A stretch of DNA of 64,000 nucleotides from Alphaproteobacteria bacterium (GCA_019232625.1 JAFANP010000055.1:1-64000); one strand, 5' to 3'; counted from the first letter of the stretch, positions 9,145 to 18,119 are shown. Numbers and translations: made by a program. Notes: generated from the letters alone by a model not told the origin.

Positions 9145-10230
9145 GTGATCGCCAGGCTCTTGGCACTCGGAGTGGCGCTGAGCCTCGTCTGCGGCCCGCT
9201 CGCCGCGCGCCCTTCCGCCCAGGATCTTGGCGCTGTCGTCGAGGGATTCGCCAAGGAGCACGATTTCAGCGGGACCGTCCTCGTCGAGCAGGGCCCGCGG
9301 CGGCTCTATGCGCGCAGCTTCGGCCTCGCCGACCGCGCCTTCGGCGTTCCGGTGTCGAGCGCCACCCGCTTCCGGATCGGCTCGATCACCAAATTGTTCA
9401 CTGCCGTCCTGGTGCTCCAGCTCGAGGAGGAGGGGAAGCTGTCCCTCGAGGCCCCGGTCCGGCAGTATCTGCCGGACTTTCCGGGCGAGGGCGGCGATGC
9501 CATCACGCTCGGCCAGCTGCTCAACCACACGTCCGGCCTCGCCCAATATGACGACGTGGGCAGCTATCAGGAGGCGTTCGCGCGGGGCGTGCCGAAATAC
9601 CAGCGCCCGGTTCCGCCGGCCGAGCTGCTGGCGCTTTGCTGCAGCGGAAAGCTCGCCGCCAGGCCCGGCAGCCGGTTCGACTACAACAACGCCGATTATT
9701 TCGTGCTCGGCCGGATCGTGGAGCGCGTCACCGGCATGAGCTACGAGGAGGCGCTCGCCCAGCGGATCCTGCGGCCGCTGGGCCTGCGCGATACCGGAAT
9801 GGTGCATTGGTCCGCGATCGTCGACCGGCTGGCGCCCACCTACTTCTACCGCGACGACAGCCGGACTCTGATCAACGACATGCCGGTCTATCACGAGAAT
9901 TGGTATGCCGCCGCCGGCCTCTACTCGACGGGTGGAGACCTGCTCCGCTTCGCCCAGGCGCTCTACGGGGGCCGGCTGCTGGGGCCGACCGCGCTCCGTC
10001 GGATGCTCACGCCCGGCCTCGACGATTACGGCTACGGCCTGTGGAGCTACACGATCGAGCGGGGCGGCCGGAAATATCGCGTCGCCAAGCGGCCCGGAAG
10101 CGTGATGGGGGCGAACGGGGTCCTCTACCGGCTGCTCGACCGGGACACGACGATCGTCATCCTGGCCAACACCAATCGCGCGGACCTCGACGTCTTCGCC
10201 CAGAAGGTGGCCGACGCGCTGGTGAAGTAA
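9145..10230 (+). CDS. Serine hydrolase of the beta-lactamase/class C family
   Basis: Secreted penicillin-binding-protein-like hydrolase. GTG start, 361 residues, with an N-terminal signal peptide (about residues 1-25, ending near AARPSAQ). The SxxK motif is Ser80-Ile-Thr-Lys83 and the second motif Tyr180-Asn-Asn. An LNHTSGL segment typical of PF00144 esterases/peptidases lies between. Without a clear KTG box it may be an esterase or D-peptidase instead of a true beta-lactamase. It is divergent from the XRE-cupin regulator. Confidence 0.85.
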   Translation: MIARLLALGVALSLVCGPLAARPSAQDLGAVVEGFAKEHDFSGTVLVEQGPRRLYARSFGLADRAFGVPVSSATRFRIGSITKLFTAVLVLQLEEEGKLSLEAPVRQYLPDFPGEGGDAITLGQLLNHTSGLAQYDDVGSYQEAFARGVPKYQRPVPPAELLALCCSGKLAARPGSRFDYNNADYFVLGRIVERVTGMSYEEALAQRILRPLGLRDTGMVHWSAIVDRLAPTYFYRDDSRTLINDMPVYHENWYAAAGLYSTGGDLLRFAQALYGGRLLGPTALRRMLTPGLDDYGYGLWSYTIERGGRKYRVAKRPGSVMGANGVLYRLLDRDTTIVILANTNRADLDVFAQKVADALVK

Positions 10231-10240
10231 GGCCGATCCC

Positions 10241-11641
10241 TTAGTCGAGGGCGTCGGTGCGCGCGCCGAGCGGTGCATCGGCGACATGCATGACGGTCTT
10301 CAAGTTCATGAATTCATGCATGCCATATTCGCTGAGCTCCCGGCCGTAGCCGGAGCGCTTGATGCCGCCGAACGGCGCTTCGGGCGCGGAGGCGAGCATC
10401 TGGTTGACCGCCGTCATTCCGGCCTCGATGTCGCGCACGAAGCGCTCCTGCTCCGCCTGCTCGCGGGTCCAGACGGATGAGCCGAGGCCGAACGGTATGT
10501 CGTTGGCGAGGCGAATCGCATCGTCGAGGTCCGCGGCGCGGAAGACCATCGCGATCGGCCCGAATATCTCCTCCTGAGTCAGCGGGCTGTCCGGCGGCAC
10601 GTCCGTCAGGATGCCGGCCTTCAAAAAGGCGCCGGGGCCCTCCACGCGCTCGCCGCCGGTCAGCCGCGCGCCGAGACGCTTCGCCTCCTCGAGCTGCTCC
10701 AGCACCGTGTCGCGCTGCTCGAAGCTGGAAAGAGGCCCCATGTCGGTCGCCGAGTCGAACGGGTCGCCGGCCCTGACCGCCGCCATGGCGGGCACGAACT
10801 TCTCCATGAACGCGTCGTAGACGTCGGCGTGGACGATCATGCGCTTGGCGCAGATGCAGGACTGGCCGGTGTTCTGGACCCGGGCCTTCACACCCTGCTT
10901 CACCGCGTCGTCCAGGTCGGCCGAGGGCATGACCACGAACGGGTCGGAGCCGCCGAGCTCCAGCACCACCTTCTTCAGCGCCTTGCCGGCCGCCGCGGCG
11001 ACGGCCTGGCCGGCGCCCTCGCTGCCGGTGAGGGTGACGGCGGCGATGCGATCGTCGGCGATCAGCGCGCCGACCGCGCCGGAGCGGATCGCGAGGTTCT
11101 GGAACAGGCCTTCGGGCGCGCCGGCCTCGGTCACCATCTCCTCGATCAGGCTCGCCACCCCCTGGACGATGCTGGCATGCTTCAGCAGGCCGACATTGCC
11201 CGCCATGATGGCGGGGGCGAGGAAGCGGACCACCTGCCAATAAGGGAAGTTCCACGGCATCACGGCGAGCACCGGGCCGATCGGCAGCCAGCGCAGCTCC
11301 GCCGTGCCGCCCGCGGCGAGCGCCTGGCGCCGCGGCGCCAGCATGGCCGGGCCGTCCTTGGCGTAGACGCGGAAGCCGGCGGTGCACTTGTCCACCTCGG
11401 CCAGCGCCGTGGCGTAGGTCTTCCCCATCTCCAGGCTCGCCATGCGCGCCAGCCGCTCGCGATTCGTCTCGAAACGGTCGGCGATGCGGGCGAGGAGGGC
11501 GGTGCGCTCGTCGAGGGAGGTGGTGCGCCAGCGGCGAAACGCCTCGTCGGCCTTGGCGACCTTCGCCTCGATTTCCCCCGGCGTCAGCTCCTCGTGGGTG
11601 GCGATCTCCTCGCCGGTGGCCGGATTGACGCTCCTCATCAT
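10241..11641 (-). CDS. NAD(P)-dependent aldehyde dehydrogenase, succinate-semialdehyde type
   Basis: Oxidises an aldehyde to the acid. 466 residues with the full ALDH set: Asn131 in PWNFPYW, Glu228 in LELGGSDPF, and the nucleophile Cys262 in GQSCICAKR. GSDPF and CICAKR resemble the Sad/YneI-type succinate-semialdehyde dehydrogenases, so that substrate is the best guess. The gene starts 3 bp after the rimO stop, so the two are probably cotranscribed. It is distinct from the cluster ALDH at 52334. Confidence 0.9.
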   Translation of the reverse strand: MMRSVNPATGEEIATHEELTPGEIEAKVAKADEAFRRWRTTSLDERTALLARIADRFETNRERLARMASLEMGKTYATALAEVDKCTAGFRVYAKDGPAMLAPRRQALAAGGTAELRWLPIGPVLAVMPWNFPYWQVVRFLAPAIMAGNVGLLKHASIVQGVASLIEEMVTEAGAPEGLFQNLAIRSGAVGALIADDRIAAVTLTGSEGAGQAVAAAAGKALKKVVLELGGSDPFVVMPSADLDDAVKQGVKARVQNTGQSCICAKRMIVHADVYDAFMEKFVPAMAAVRAGDPFDSATDMGPLSSFEQRDTVLEQLEEAKRLGARLTGGERVEGPGAFLKAGILTDVPPDSPLTQEEIFGPIAMVFRAADLDDAIRLANDIPFGLGSSVWTREQAEQERFVRDIEAGMTAVNQMLASAPEAPFGGIKRSGYGRELSEYGMHEFMNLKTVMHVADAPLGARTDALD

Positions 11642-11644
11642 CGC

Positions 11645-12994
11645 TCAGCTCTCCAATGGGACTCCGTAGAGGTCGTGCTCGTCGGCATCCTCGACCCGCA
11701 CCCGGACGATGTCGCCCTGGGCGACGTGCGGGGCGTCGCGCAGGTGGACCTCGCCGTCTATCTCGGGCGCATCCGCCTTGGAGCGCCCGGTGGCGCCGCC
11801 TTCGCCGTCGGCGACGTCGATCAGAACGTCGATCTCCCGGCCGAGCTTCGCCTGGAGCTTCGCGGCCGAGATGCGCGCGGTGAGGTCCATGAGGCGGGCG
11901 TAGCGCTCCTCCTTCACCTCTTCCGGCACCGCTCCGGGCAGGCCGTTCGCGGCCGCGCCCTGGACCGGCTCGAAGCGGAAGGCGCCGACCCGGTCGAGCT
12001 GCGCCTCTTCCAGCCACTGCATCAGATAGTCGAAGTCCGCCTCGGTCTCGCCGGGGAAGCCGACGACGAAGGAGGAGCGGATGGCGATGTCGGGGCAGAT
12101 CTCGCGCCACCCGCGGATCCGCTCGAGCACCTTCGCTTCGTTGGCAGGGCGCTTCATCGCCTTCAGAACCGACGGCGCGGCGTGCTGGAACGGAATGTCG
12201 AGATAGGGGAGCACCAGCCCCTCGGCCATCAGCGGGATGACCCGGTCGACGTGCGGATAGGGGTAGACGTAGTGGAGCCGCACCCAGGCGCCGAGCGTGC
12301 CGAGCTCGCGGGCGAGGTCGGTCATGTGGGCGCGGACCGGCCGTCCCTTCCAGCTCCACTCGCCATGGCGCAGGTCGACCCCGTAAGCCGACGTGTCCTG
12401 GCTGATGACGAGCAGCTCCTTGGTCCCGGCGGCGACCAGCTTCTCCGCCTCGCGCAGGATGGCGTCGGGACGGCGGCTGGCGAGATCGCCGCGGAGCGAC
12501 GGGATGATGCAGAAGCTGCAGCGATGGTTGCAGCCTTCGGAGATCTTCAGATAGCTGTAGTGGCGCGGGGTGAGCTTGAGCCCGCCTTCCGGCACCAGGT
12601 TGAGGTAGGCTGACGGGGGGATGGGCGCGGCGACGTGGACGGCGCCGACCACCTGCTCATATTGGTGCGGCCCGGTGACGGCGAGCACTTCCGGGAAGCG
12701 CTCGCGGATGATTTCGGCCTCCTTGCCCATGCAGCCGGTGACGATGACGCGGCCGTTCTCGGCGATCGCCTCGCCGATCGCGGCCAAGCTCTCCTCCTTG
12801 GCGGAATCGAGGAAGCCGCAGGTATTGACCAGCACCACGTCGGCCTGCTCGTAATCGGGCGAGAGCTGGTAGCCGTCGGACCTCAGCTTGGTGAGGATCC
12901 GCTCCGAATCGACCAGCGCCTTGGGGCAGCCGAGCGAAACCATGCCGACCTTGGGCGGGGAGGGGAGCTGAACTTCCATGGGAGCGGCGCACAT
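11645..12994 (-). CDS. rimO: Ribosomal protein S12 methylthiotransferase
   Basis: Radical SAM enzyme that adds a methylthio group to an Asp of ribosomal protein S12. 449 residues. The UPF0004 domain has three cluster cysteines (Cys23 in [12 protein letters not shown], Cys59 in NTCGF, Cys88 in TGCMG). The radical SAM triad CNHRCSFC is Cys155, Cys159 and Cys162. A TRAM domain closes the C-terminus. The sequence KALVDSE separates RimO from MiaB. The start could be 12994 or the ATG at 12979; neither has a clear ribosome site. Confidence 0.94.
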   Translation of the reverse strand: MCAAPMEVQLPSPPKVGMVSLGCPKALVDSERILTKLRSDGYQLSPDYEQADVVLVNTCGFLDSAKEESLAAIGEAIAENGRVIVTGCMGKEAEIIRERFPEVLAVTGPHQYEQVVGAVHVAAPIPPSAYLNLVPEGGLKLTPRHYSYLKISEGCNHRCSFCIIPSLRGDLASRRPDAILREAEKLVAAGTKELLVISQDTSAYGVDLRHGEWSWKGRPVRAHMTDLARELGTLGAWVRLHYVYPYPHVDRVIPLMAEGLVLPYLDIPFQHAAPSVLKAMKRPANEAKVLERIRGWREICPDIAIRSSFVVGFPGETEADFDYLMQWLEEAQLDRVGAFRFEPVQGAAANGLPGAVPEEVKEERYARLMDLTARISAAKLQAKLGREIDVLIDVADGEGGATGRSKADAPEIDGEVHLRDAPHVAQGDIVRVRVEDADEHDLYGVPLES

Positions 12995-13041
12995 AGTGCC
13001 GCCGGGCGATTTTTCCTAGGGGCGGACGCGTGCTTCCCGCT

Positions 13042-13587
13042 TCAGGCCGGGCGCGGCCCGAAATCGAGGATCGGCGGCGGCTCGCGTGGCGGCGGCACCT
13101 CGCGGGCGGGGCCGTCCGGCGGCCGCACCGTCGGCACCGCCTGGCGGCTCAGCACCGCCCCGTCCGAGGCCAAGCGGTGCAGGAAATGCTGCCGCGGCTC
13201 GCCGCCGGGCTTCAGCCGGGCGAGGGCACGGCTCTGCTCCGCCGTCAGCCGGAAGCGGGTATAGCCGCGGTCGATCAGGCAGCGGTCGACGCTCGCCTGG
13301 AGCTGGTCCTCCACCGTCACGGTCGCCGCGTGCACGACGATCTCGCGCGCCCGCGCATAAGAGAAAAGATCGGCGGACATCGCTCCGGCGGCGCGGGCCA
13401 CGTGGGCGATCTCGTCGAACGTCAGCTTGGTGTCGAAGGCGGCGTTCGAGCATTGGTTCGAGTCCAGCCGGTATTCGGCATAGCCGACATCGGGCTTGCC
13501 CCAGCTCAGCCCGCCGGCGGCGGCGGGAGAGGCGGCGAGGGTGAGGAAGGCGAAAGCGGCAAGGCTGCGCGTGACGGGCCGGGGCAT
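13042..13587 (-). CDS. Hypothetical secreted protein with proline-rich C-terminus
   Basis: 181 residues with a signal peptide (MPRPVTRSLAAFAFLTLAA, cleavage near AAAGG). Two cysteines (NQCSN and DRCLI) could form a disulfide. The last ~35 residues are Pro/Arg-rich (PPDGPAREVPPPREPPPI). No family is recognised; proteins like this recur in sphingomonads near surE. It is a probable periplasmic protein of unknown function. Confidence 0.7.
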   Translation of the reverse strand: MPRPVTRSLAAFAFLTLAASPAAAGGLSWGKPDVGYAEYRLDSNQCSNAAFDTKLTFDEIAHVARAAGAMSADLFSYARAREIVVHAATVTVEDQLQASVDRCLIDRGYTRFRLTAEQSRALARLKPGGEPRQHFLHRLASDGAVLSRQAVPTVRPPDGPAREVPPPREPPPILDFGPRPA

Positions 13588-13663
13588 TGCGGGCTCCCAT
13601 CTGACGTCGGAGCCCGGCGATTATCACGAAGCCGTTTCGGCGTCGAGGCGAGGAGGGCGTTCG

Positions 13664-14440
13664 CTAGCCGCCGCCGCCATCGAATGCCGTTCGCAGCCTT
13701 TCGAGGGAGGGATCGTGGGTAAGGTCGAGGTGGAGCGGGGTGACGCTCACGAATCCGTCCGCGACGGCCTCGAGGTCCGTCTGGTGTCCAGGGGTCTCGA
13801 TCATCGAGCCCAGCGCGAACCAGAAATAATCGTAGCCGCGCGGATCTGTACGGGGCTCGATGCGGAGGCGCCCGTAATCGCGCAGGCCCTGGCGGACGAC
13901 GCGGATTCCGCGCACCCGCTCCGCAGAGACCGCGGGAAAGTTGACGTTGACCAGCGTACGCGGCGCCATCGGCTCGGCGAGGAGGGGGCGCAGCACCCGC
14001 TCCGCCCAGCCCTCCGCCGCGCCGAACGGGACGGTGTCGCCCATGCCTTCGCGCATATAGGCCTGGCTGAGCGCCACCGAGGGAATGCCGGCGAGCGCCC
14101 CCTCCATCGCCGCGGAGCAGGTGCCCGAATAGGTCACGTCCTCGCCGAGATTGGCGCCCCGGTTGACCCCGGACAGGATGACGTCCGGCCGCCCCTCCTT
14201 CATGATGTGCGCGATCGCCATCATCACCGAGTCCGTAGGCGTGCCCGTCACGCAATAGCGCCGCTCGCCGAGCCTGCGGAGCCGCACCGGGCGGGTGAGG
14301 GTGAGCGAGTGCCCGGCGCCGGACTGCTCCTCCGCAGGCGCGACGATCCAGACGTCGTCGGAGAAACGCCGGGCGATCCGCTCGAGGACCTTGAGGCCGG
14401 TGGCGTTCACGCCGTCGTCGTTGGTGAGGAGGATGCGCAT
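13664..14440 (-). CDS. surE: 5'/3'-nucleotidase SurE
   Basis: Metal-dependent phosphatase hydrolysing nucleoside monophosphates in stationary phase. 258 residues, full length. It starts with the signature MRILLTNDDG (Asp8-Asp9 bind the metal), with EEQSGAGHSLTL, and SGVNRGANLGEDVTYSGTC in the core. It is divergent from the host-attachment-family gene at 14534. Confidence 0.95.
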   Translation of the reverse strand: MRILLTNDDGVNATGLKVLERIARRFSDDVWIVAPAEEQSGAGHSLTLTRPVRLRRLGERRYCVTGTPTDSVMMAIAHIMKEGRPDVILSGVNRGANLGEDVTYSGTCSAAMEGALAGIPSVALSQAYMREGMGDTVPFGAAEGWAERVLRPLLAEPMAPRTLVNVNFPAVSAERVRGIRVVRQGLRDYGRLRIEPRTDPRGYDYFWFALGSMIETPGHQTDLEAVADGFVSVTPLHLDLTHDPSLERLRTAFDGGGG

Positions 14441-14533
14441 CGCCTCGCGCTAGGCCGCCCCGGCGGGGCGGGCAAGCGGGCAACCATCGCGCCGATTCGG
14501 GCGTTCGCCCCGAAAGCCGCAAGGGAGGACCAG

Positions 14534-14977
14534 ATGCAGGTTCCGCACAACGTTTTCGTCGTCGTCGCCGACGGCAGGAAGATGCTGTTCTTCAGGAACG
14601 AGGGGGATTCCGAATTCCCCAAGCTGGAGGTGGAGCGCAAGCGCGAGACGGCGGACGCGCCCGATCGCGACCAGAAGACGGACGCCCCCGGCCGCGCGTT
14701 CGACTCTTCGGGCGGCGCCGGCCGGAGCGCGTACGAGGAAGTGGATTTCCACCAGCTGGAGGAGGACCGCTTCGCCGCCGAGACTGCCGAGCTGTTGCGC
14801 AAGCGGGCGCTGAGCAACGATTACGAGCAGCTCATCATCGTCGCTCCGCCGCGCACGCTGGGCGAGCTCAGGAAGCATTATCACAAGGAGGTGGAGAAGC
14901 GCCTCGCCGGCGAGGTCGCCAAGGACCTCACCGGTCATCCGGTGGCCGAGATCGAGAAGATCCTGAAGGCGGAATAA
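14534..14977 (+). CDS. Host attachment family protein
   Basis: 147 residues from an ATG with an excellent ribosome site (AAGGGAGGACCAG). It opens VPHNVFVVVADGRKMLFFRN and ends with GHPVAEIEKILKAE, the pattern of the Host_attach family (PF10116, named from Agrobacterium and related to peptide-release-factor folds). A highly charged segment rich in Arg, Glu and Asp lies in the middle. Function is unproven; it is likely a soluble cytoplasmic protein. Confidence 0.85.
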   Translation: MQVPHNVFVVVADGRKMLFFRNEGDSEFPKLEVERKRETADAPDRDQKTDAPGRAFDSSGGAGRSAYEEVDFHQLEEDRFAAETAELLRKRALSNDYEQLIIVAPPRTLGELRKHYHKEVEKRLAGEVAKDLTGHPVAEIEKILKAE

Positions 14978-15031
14978 GCCCGGCACGGCCGTGCGAGCCG
15001 AGCATCGACAGGTCCAACCCAGGAGAAGACA

Positions 15032-15544
15032 TTGCGCAAGATGTTGTTTGCAGCGTCCCTTTCGCTTGCGGCGATGGCCGCGCCGGCGGCGGCCCAGCCG
15101 TCCGCGGCGCCCGCGATATCGGCCGGCATGGCGGTGAAGGACGCCCAGGGCGGCGAGGTGGGCACGGTCGCCCGGGTCGACGGCCAATATTACGTGATCA
15201 AGACCGACAGGCACGAGGTGCGGCTGCCGGCGAGCTCGTTCACACCGTCGAACGGCGCGCTCCTGTTCGGCATGACCCGCGACCAGCTCAATGCCGAGGT
15301 CGAGAAGGCGCTGACCGCCTCCGCCGCCAGGATCGCCCCCGGAGCGGCCGTGGCCGACCAGGCGGGCGGCGCGGTCGGGACGATCACGGCGGTCGACGCG
15401 GAGAGCGTCACCGTCAAGCTCGCGTCCGGAACCCTCGTGCGCCTGCCGAAGGCGGCGGTCGCGGCCGGGCCGGGCGGGGCCGTCATAGGCTCCACCGCCG
15501 CCCAGCTCGAAGCGGCGGCCAAGGTCGGCGCCGGCGGGAAGTAG
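15032..15544 (+). CDS. Secreted protein with two PRC-barrel-like repeats
   Basis: 170 residues from a TTG start at 15032 (ATG 15041 is an alternative). The signal peptide ends near APAAAQPS. The mature part contains two similar beta-rich repeats, GMAVKDAQGGEVGTVARVDG and GAAVADQAGGAVGTITAVDA, each followed by VxLPxxxF/A. This resembles PRC-barrel-like modules seen in many sphingomonad secreted proteins. Function unknown. A strong palindromic terminator follows 26 bp later. Confidence 0.75.
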   Translation: MRKMLFAASLSLAAMAAPAAAQPSAAPAISAGMAVKDAQGGEVGTVARVDGQYYVIKTDRHEVRLPASSFTPSNGALLFGMTRDQLNAEVEKALTASAARIAPGAAVADQAGGAVGTITAVDAESVTVKLASGTLVRLPKAAVAAGPGGAVIGSTAAQLEAAAKVGAGGK

Positions 15545-15569
15545 CCGCCCGGCGCAAGGCTCCAGGGAA

Positions 15570-15599
15570 AAGGCCGCGCCTCCCGGGAGGCGCGGCCTT
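15570..15599. terminator. Perfect 30-bp palindrome, bidirectional terminator
   Basis: A loop-less perfect palindrome of 15-bp arms (left arm AAGGCCGCGCCTCCC) between convergent genes ending at 15544 and 15621. Its A/T ends (AA at the left, TT at the right) fit intrinsic termination in both directions. Confidence 0.75.
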
Positions 15600-15620
15600 C
15601 TCGTTGCGCTGCGAGGCGGC

Positions 15621-16778
15621 TCAGGCGGTCCGCGAAACCCGGCGGCGGGCGACGAGCGCGGCGGCTCCGGCGCCGAACAGCAGGATCATCGGCGGCGCCG
15701 GCACTTCGTGGCCGCCGGTCGAGCCGGTGCTGCCCGACGAGCCGCTGCTCGTCGAGGAGGAGCCGCTGGAGGCGGAGGAGGAAGCGCTGGAGCCGGACGA
15801 GGCGGAGCTGCTGCTGCCGCTCGACCCGTTGGAGCTGCTCGTGCTGCCGCCGAAGCTGGACGAGCCGCCGGTCGCCCCGCTGCTGGTCGAGCTGGACGAG
15901 GAGCCCGAGGAGGCGCTGGAGGCGCTCGACGCCGAGGAGGCCGAGCTGGCGGACGAGCCGGAGCTGCCCGAGGAGCCGGAGCTGCCCGAGCTACCCGATG
16001 AGCCGGAGCTGCCCGAGCTTCCCGACGAGCCGGAGCTGCCCGAGGAACCCGTGCTGCCGGTGGAGCCGGACGAGCCGTGGCCGCACTTCCCGCAAGGCTT
16101 GGGCGGCGGCTTGTGGCCGCCGCTCGACGAGCTGCCGCCGGACGAGCCGCTCGACGAGGACGAGCTGGAGCTCGCCGACGAGGAGCTCGAGGCGCTGGAG
16201 GAGGAGGCGCTCGAGGAGACGCCGCTCGAGGTGGAGGTCGAGCCGCCGCTGGTGGAGGTCGATCCGCCGGAGGTCGAGGTCGAGCCGCCCGAGGTGGAGG
16301 TGGAGCTGCCGCCGGACGAGGTGGAGACGCCGCTCGAGGTCGAGACGTTGCCGCTCGACGTGGAGGCGGTGAAGAAGGCGTTGCCGCTGGAGCCGCCGAA
16401 GAAGCCGCCCGAGAAGAAGCCGCTGCCGAAGCCGAAGCCGCCGCCGGACGAGCCGCCGACGATGATCGGCACGCCGCCGCCGGCGGATTCGACGGGCGGC
16501 AGGGGGGGAAGGGGCATCGGCACGCCCGGATAGGTGACCGTCTCGGTGGTGACGGTGCGCCCGGGCTGGCGGATGAGGCAGGTGGCGCGGGCGACGCGCC
16601 GGACCCGCTTCACCGTCTTGGCGCGGGCATAGGCCCTGGGCGCGGGGGCCGCCTTGACGTGACGGACCAGCGCCGGGCGCTGCGGCGGGTTGGCGGCGAC
16701 GTGGGCCGCCCCCGCGCCGATGACGGCGCCGCCGCAAGTGCAGGCGGCGAGTTTCGCGAGAGCCATTCGTACCGACAT
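15621..16778 (-). CDS. Ser/Gly-rich PEP-CTERM surface protein
   Basis: 385 residues. An N-terminal signal-like segment (LAKLAACTCGGAVIGAGAA) precedes a basic linker. A very low-complexity domain follows (about residues 105-350) made of Ser, Gly and Thr: SGGSTST repeats, then about ten GSS units, then SSA units. The C-terminus is a PEP-CTERM-type sorting signal: VPAPPM, a hydrophobic helix, then ARRRVSRTA. Such proteins are processed by exosortase and released to the surface or matrix. A central CGKCGH motif could bind metal. The opposite strand is an open Glu/Leu/Pro frame, an artefact of the repeat. Confidence 0.8.
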   Translation of the reverse strand: MSVRMALAKLAACTCGGAVIGAGAAHVAANPPQRPALVRHVKAAPAPRAYARAKTVKRVRRVARATCLIRQPGRTVTTETVTYPGVPMPLPPLPPVESAGGGVPIIVGGSSGGGFGFGSGFFSGGFFGGSSGNAFFTASTSSGNVSTSSGVSTSSGGSSTSTSGGSTSTSGGSTSTSGGSTSTSSGVSSSASSSSASSSSSASSSSSSSSGSSGGSSSSGGHKPPPKPCGKCGHGSSGSTGSTGSSGSSGSSGSSGSSGSSGSSGSSGSSGSSGSSASSASSASSASSASSGSSSSSTSSGATGGSSSFGGSTSSSNGSSGSSSSASSGSSASSSASSGSSSTSSGSSGSTGSTGGHEVPAPPMILLFGAGAAALVARRRVSRTA

Positions 16779-16893
16779 AGCAACGCACCCTGTTCCAAGG
16801 CTTCGATGCGGACCGGGAAGTCACGAGCGACTAACCGGCGGCTGCATCTGGCTATCGCGACGAATGCAAAAGATTTCCTTATGCGCAAGCGCG

Positions 16894-17020
16894 TTAACCA
16901 TGATGTGCCTCTGAAATGGCGGCGAAATGGCCGTTGGCGCGGGTTCCGTCCCATTGCTGGACAGACCGAGGTGAGGGGTGAACGTCTTGGGAGCCCGGAG
17001 GCACGGCACCTTATGGTTAA
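16894..17020. promoter_or_regulatory. Two inverted TTAACCAT motifs (CtrA half-site-like)
   Basis: The 504-bp gap 16779-17282 is AT-richer than its surroundings. It holds TTAACCAT at 16894-16901 and its reverse complement ATGGTTAA at 17013-17020. TTAACCAT is the half-site associated with the alphaproteobacterial cell-cycle regulator CtrA. The pair lies between the divergent PEP-CTERM gene and dksA; either could be the target. The rest of the gap shows no gene. A possible dksA promoter near 17160-17185 (TTGTAG, 17 bp, TATAGG) is weak. Confidence 0.4.
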
Positions 17021-17282
17021 CGGATCGCTTCCGATCCGATTCGCGCGACGTCTTGGCGAAAAACCGCCGCGACCCGGCCACGCACCCGGCGCTGCGGCCA
17101 AAATGTCACGCGCGACGATTTCCACAGGAAATATTTTCGACCGATATTTGAGTGACTTGTAGTTGACGCTTGCGATCAGTATAGGCGCGCTCGGGGCAGA
17201 AGCCTTTAATCCCGGACGACTCGGGCAAGGCTTCGGAGAGTGAGCGGACCGGCGGTCCGGTCCGCGAAGAGGCGGAGGGGTT

Positions 17283-17735
17283 ATGGCTACGGCTATCAGC
17301 AACATATTCGACCAGGGTTACCCGCAACGTGGGGCTGCGGACTATCGCCCCACCTCCACCGAGGAGTTCATGAATCCGGCGCAGCTCGCCTATTTCAGGC
17401 AGAAGCTGCTCGGCTGGAAGGACGAGATCATCCGCGAGAGCGCCGACACGATGGCGCAGCTGAAGAGCGGCCCGATCCGCGAGGCGGACGTGACCGACCG
17501 CGCGTCTTCCGAGACCGACTGGGCGATCGAGCTCAGGACCCGGGACCGTCAGCGCAAGCTCATCTCCAAGATCGACTCGGCGCTGCGGCGCATCGAGACG
17601 GGCGACTACGGCTTCTGCGAAGTGACGGGGGAGCCGATCTCGCTCGCCCGCCTCGAGGCCCGGCCGATCGCGACGATGACGATCGAGGCCCAGGAGCGGC
17701 ACGAGCGCAACGAGCGAATCAGCCGCGACGACTGA
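17283..17735 (+). CDS. dksA: RNA polymerase-binding transcription factor DksA (one-cysteine type)
   Basis: Binds the RNA polymerase secondary channel and, with ppGpp, adjusts rRNA and amino-acid promoters. 150 residues. The coiled coil spans about 33-105 and carries the tip residues DVTDRAS (Asp69, Asp72, Ala74), equivalent to E. coli Asp71, Asp74 and Ala76. The zinc-finger region GDYGFCEVTGEPISLARL has only one cysteine (Cys112); the other three positions are replaced. It should therefore fold without zinc, as in other reduced-cysteine DksA proteins. Confidence 0.93.
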   Translation: MATAISNIFDQGYPQRGAADYRPTSTEEFMNPAQLAYFRQKLLGWKDEIIRESADTMAQLKSGPIREADVTDRASSETDWAIELRTRDRQRKLISKIDSALRRIETGDYGFCEVTGEPISLARLEARPIATMTIEAQERHERNERISRDD

Positions 17736-17778
17736 GCGGAGTCGGCGCGCCTCCGTTCGAAAAGAAGCGAGGCACCCC

Positions 17779-17858
17779 TCGTCCCGGGCGAAGGCCGGGA
17801 CCTGCTTCCTGCTGGCTGGGAAGTGGAAAGAGAGATCCCGGCTTTCGCCGGGATGACG
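17779..17858. repeat. REP-like palindromic pair downstream of dksA
   Basis: Two head-to-head imperfect copies of a unit like GTCCCGGGCGAAGGCCGGGA and ATCCCGGCTTTCGCCGGGAT, separated by about 30 bp. GTCATCCCGGCGAAAGCCGGGAT is a familiar extragenic palindrome of sphingomonad genomes. It may stabilise mRNA ends or end transcription. Confidence 0.6.
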
Positions 17859-17906
17859 GAGCCTCTGCCCTTGTGACGGCGGCGCGGCCCTGCGCCTGAC
17901 GAGAAA

Positions 17907-17936
17907 ACGGGCCCCAGCTTCGCGCCGCGGGCCCGT
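17907..17936. terminator. Hairpin between dksA and the DUF465 gene
   Basis: Arms ACGGGCCC (17907-17914) and GGGCCCGT (17929-17936) with a 14-base loop, between the convergent dksA and 17961-18119 genes. There is no long T run, so the terminator role is probable but not certain. Confidence 0.5.
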
Positions 17937-17960
17937 CATCTTCCTTGCGCTGACCGCCGC

Positions 17961-18119
17961 CTAGTGAAGGCCGACGATCTCCTCTTTCACGCGCAGCTTC
18001 TCCTTCTTGAGTCGGGACAGGGTGGCCATGTCCGGCGCGGGACGCTGTTCTTCTTCCAGGATGCGCGCCTCGATGTCGGCGTGCTTCGTCTCCAATGCCG
18101 AGATATGCGCCTGTTGCAT
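17961..18119 (-). CDS. DUF465 (YdcH-like) mini-protein
   Basis: 52 residues, ATG at 18119 with AAGGAG upstream: MQQAHISALETKHADIEARI, a PAPD turn, then ATLSRLKKEKLRVKEEIVGL. The family is a short helical hairpin of charged coiled coils of unknown function, often present in several copies in alphaproteobacteria. It is the same family as the next gene, on the opposite strand. Confidence 0.85.
   Translation of the reverse strand: MQQAHISALETKHADIEARILEEEQRPAPDMATLSRLKKEKLRVKEEIVGLH

Noticed and set aside
9145-10230. Acquired beta-lactam resistance gene
   Set aside because: SxxK and YxN motifs are present but no clear KTG; base composition matches neighbours and PF00144 esterases are common chromosomal genes.
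15930-16060. Short tandem repeats that could suggest a CRISPR or satellite
   Set aside because: They are in-frame codon repeats for GSS/SSA units, without spacers of constant length.
15604-16533. Long plus-strand open frame rich in Glu, Leu and Pro
   Set aside because: It is the exact antisense of the Ser/Gly repeats in the PEP-CTERM gene, which has a signal peptide and sorting signal; the mirror frame has neither.
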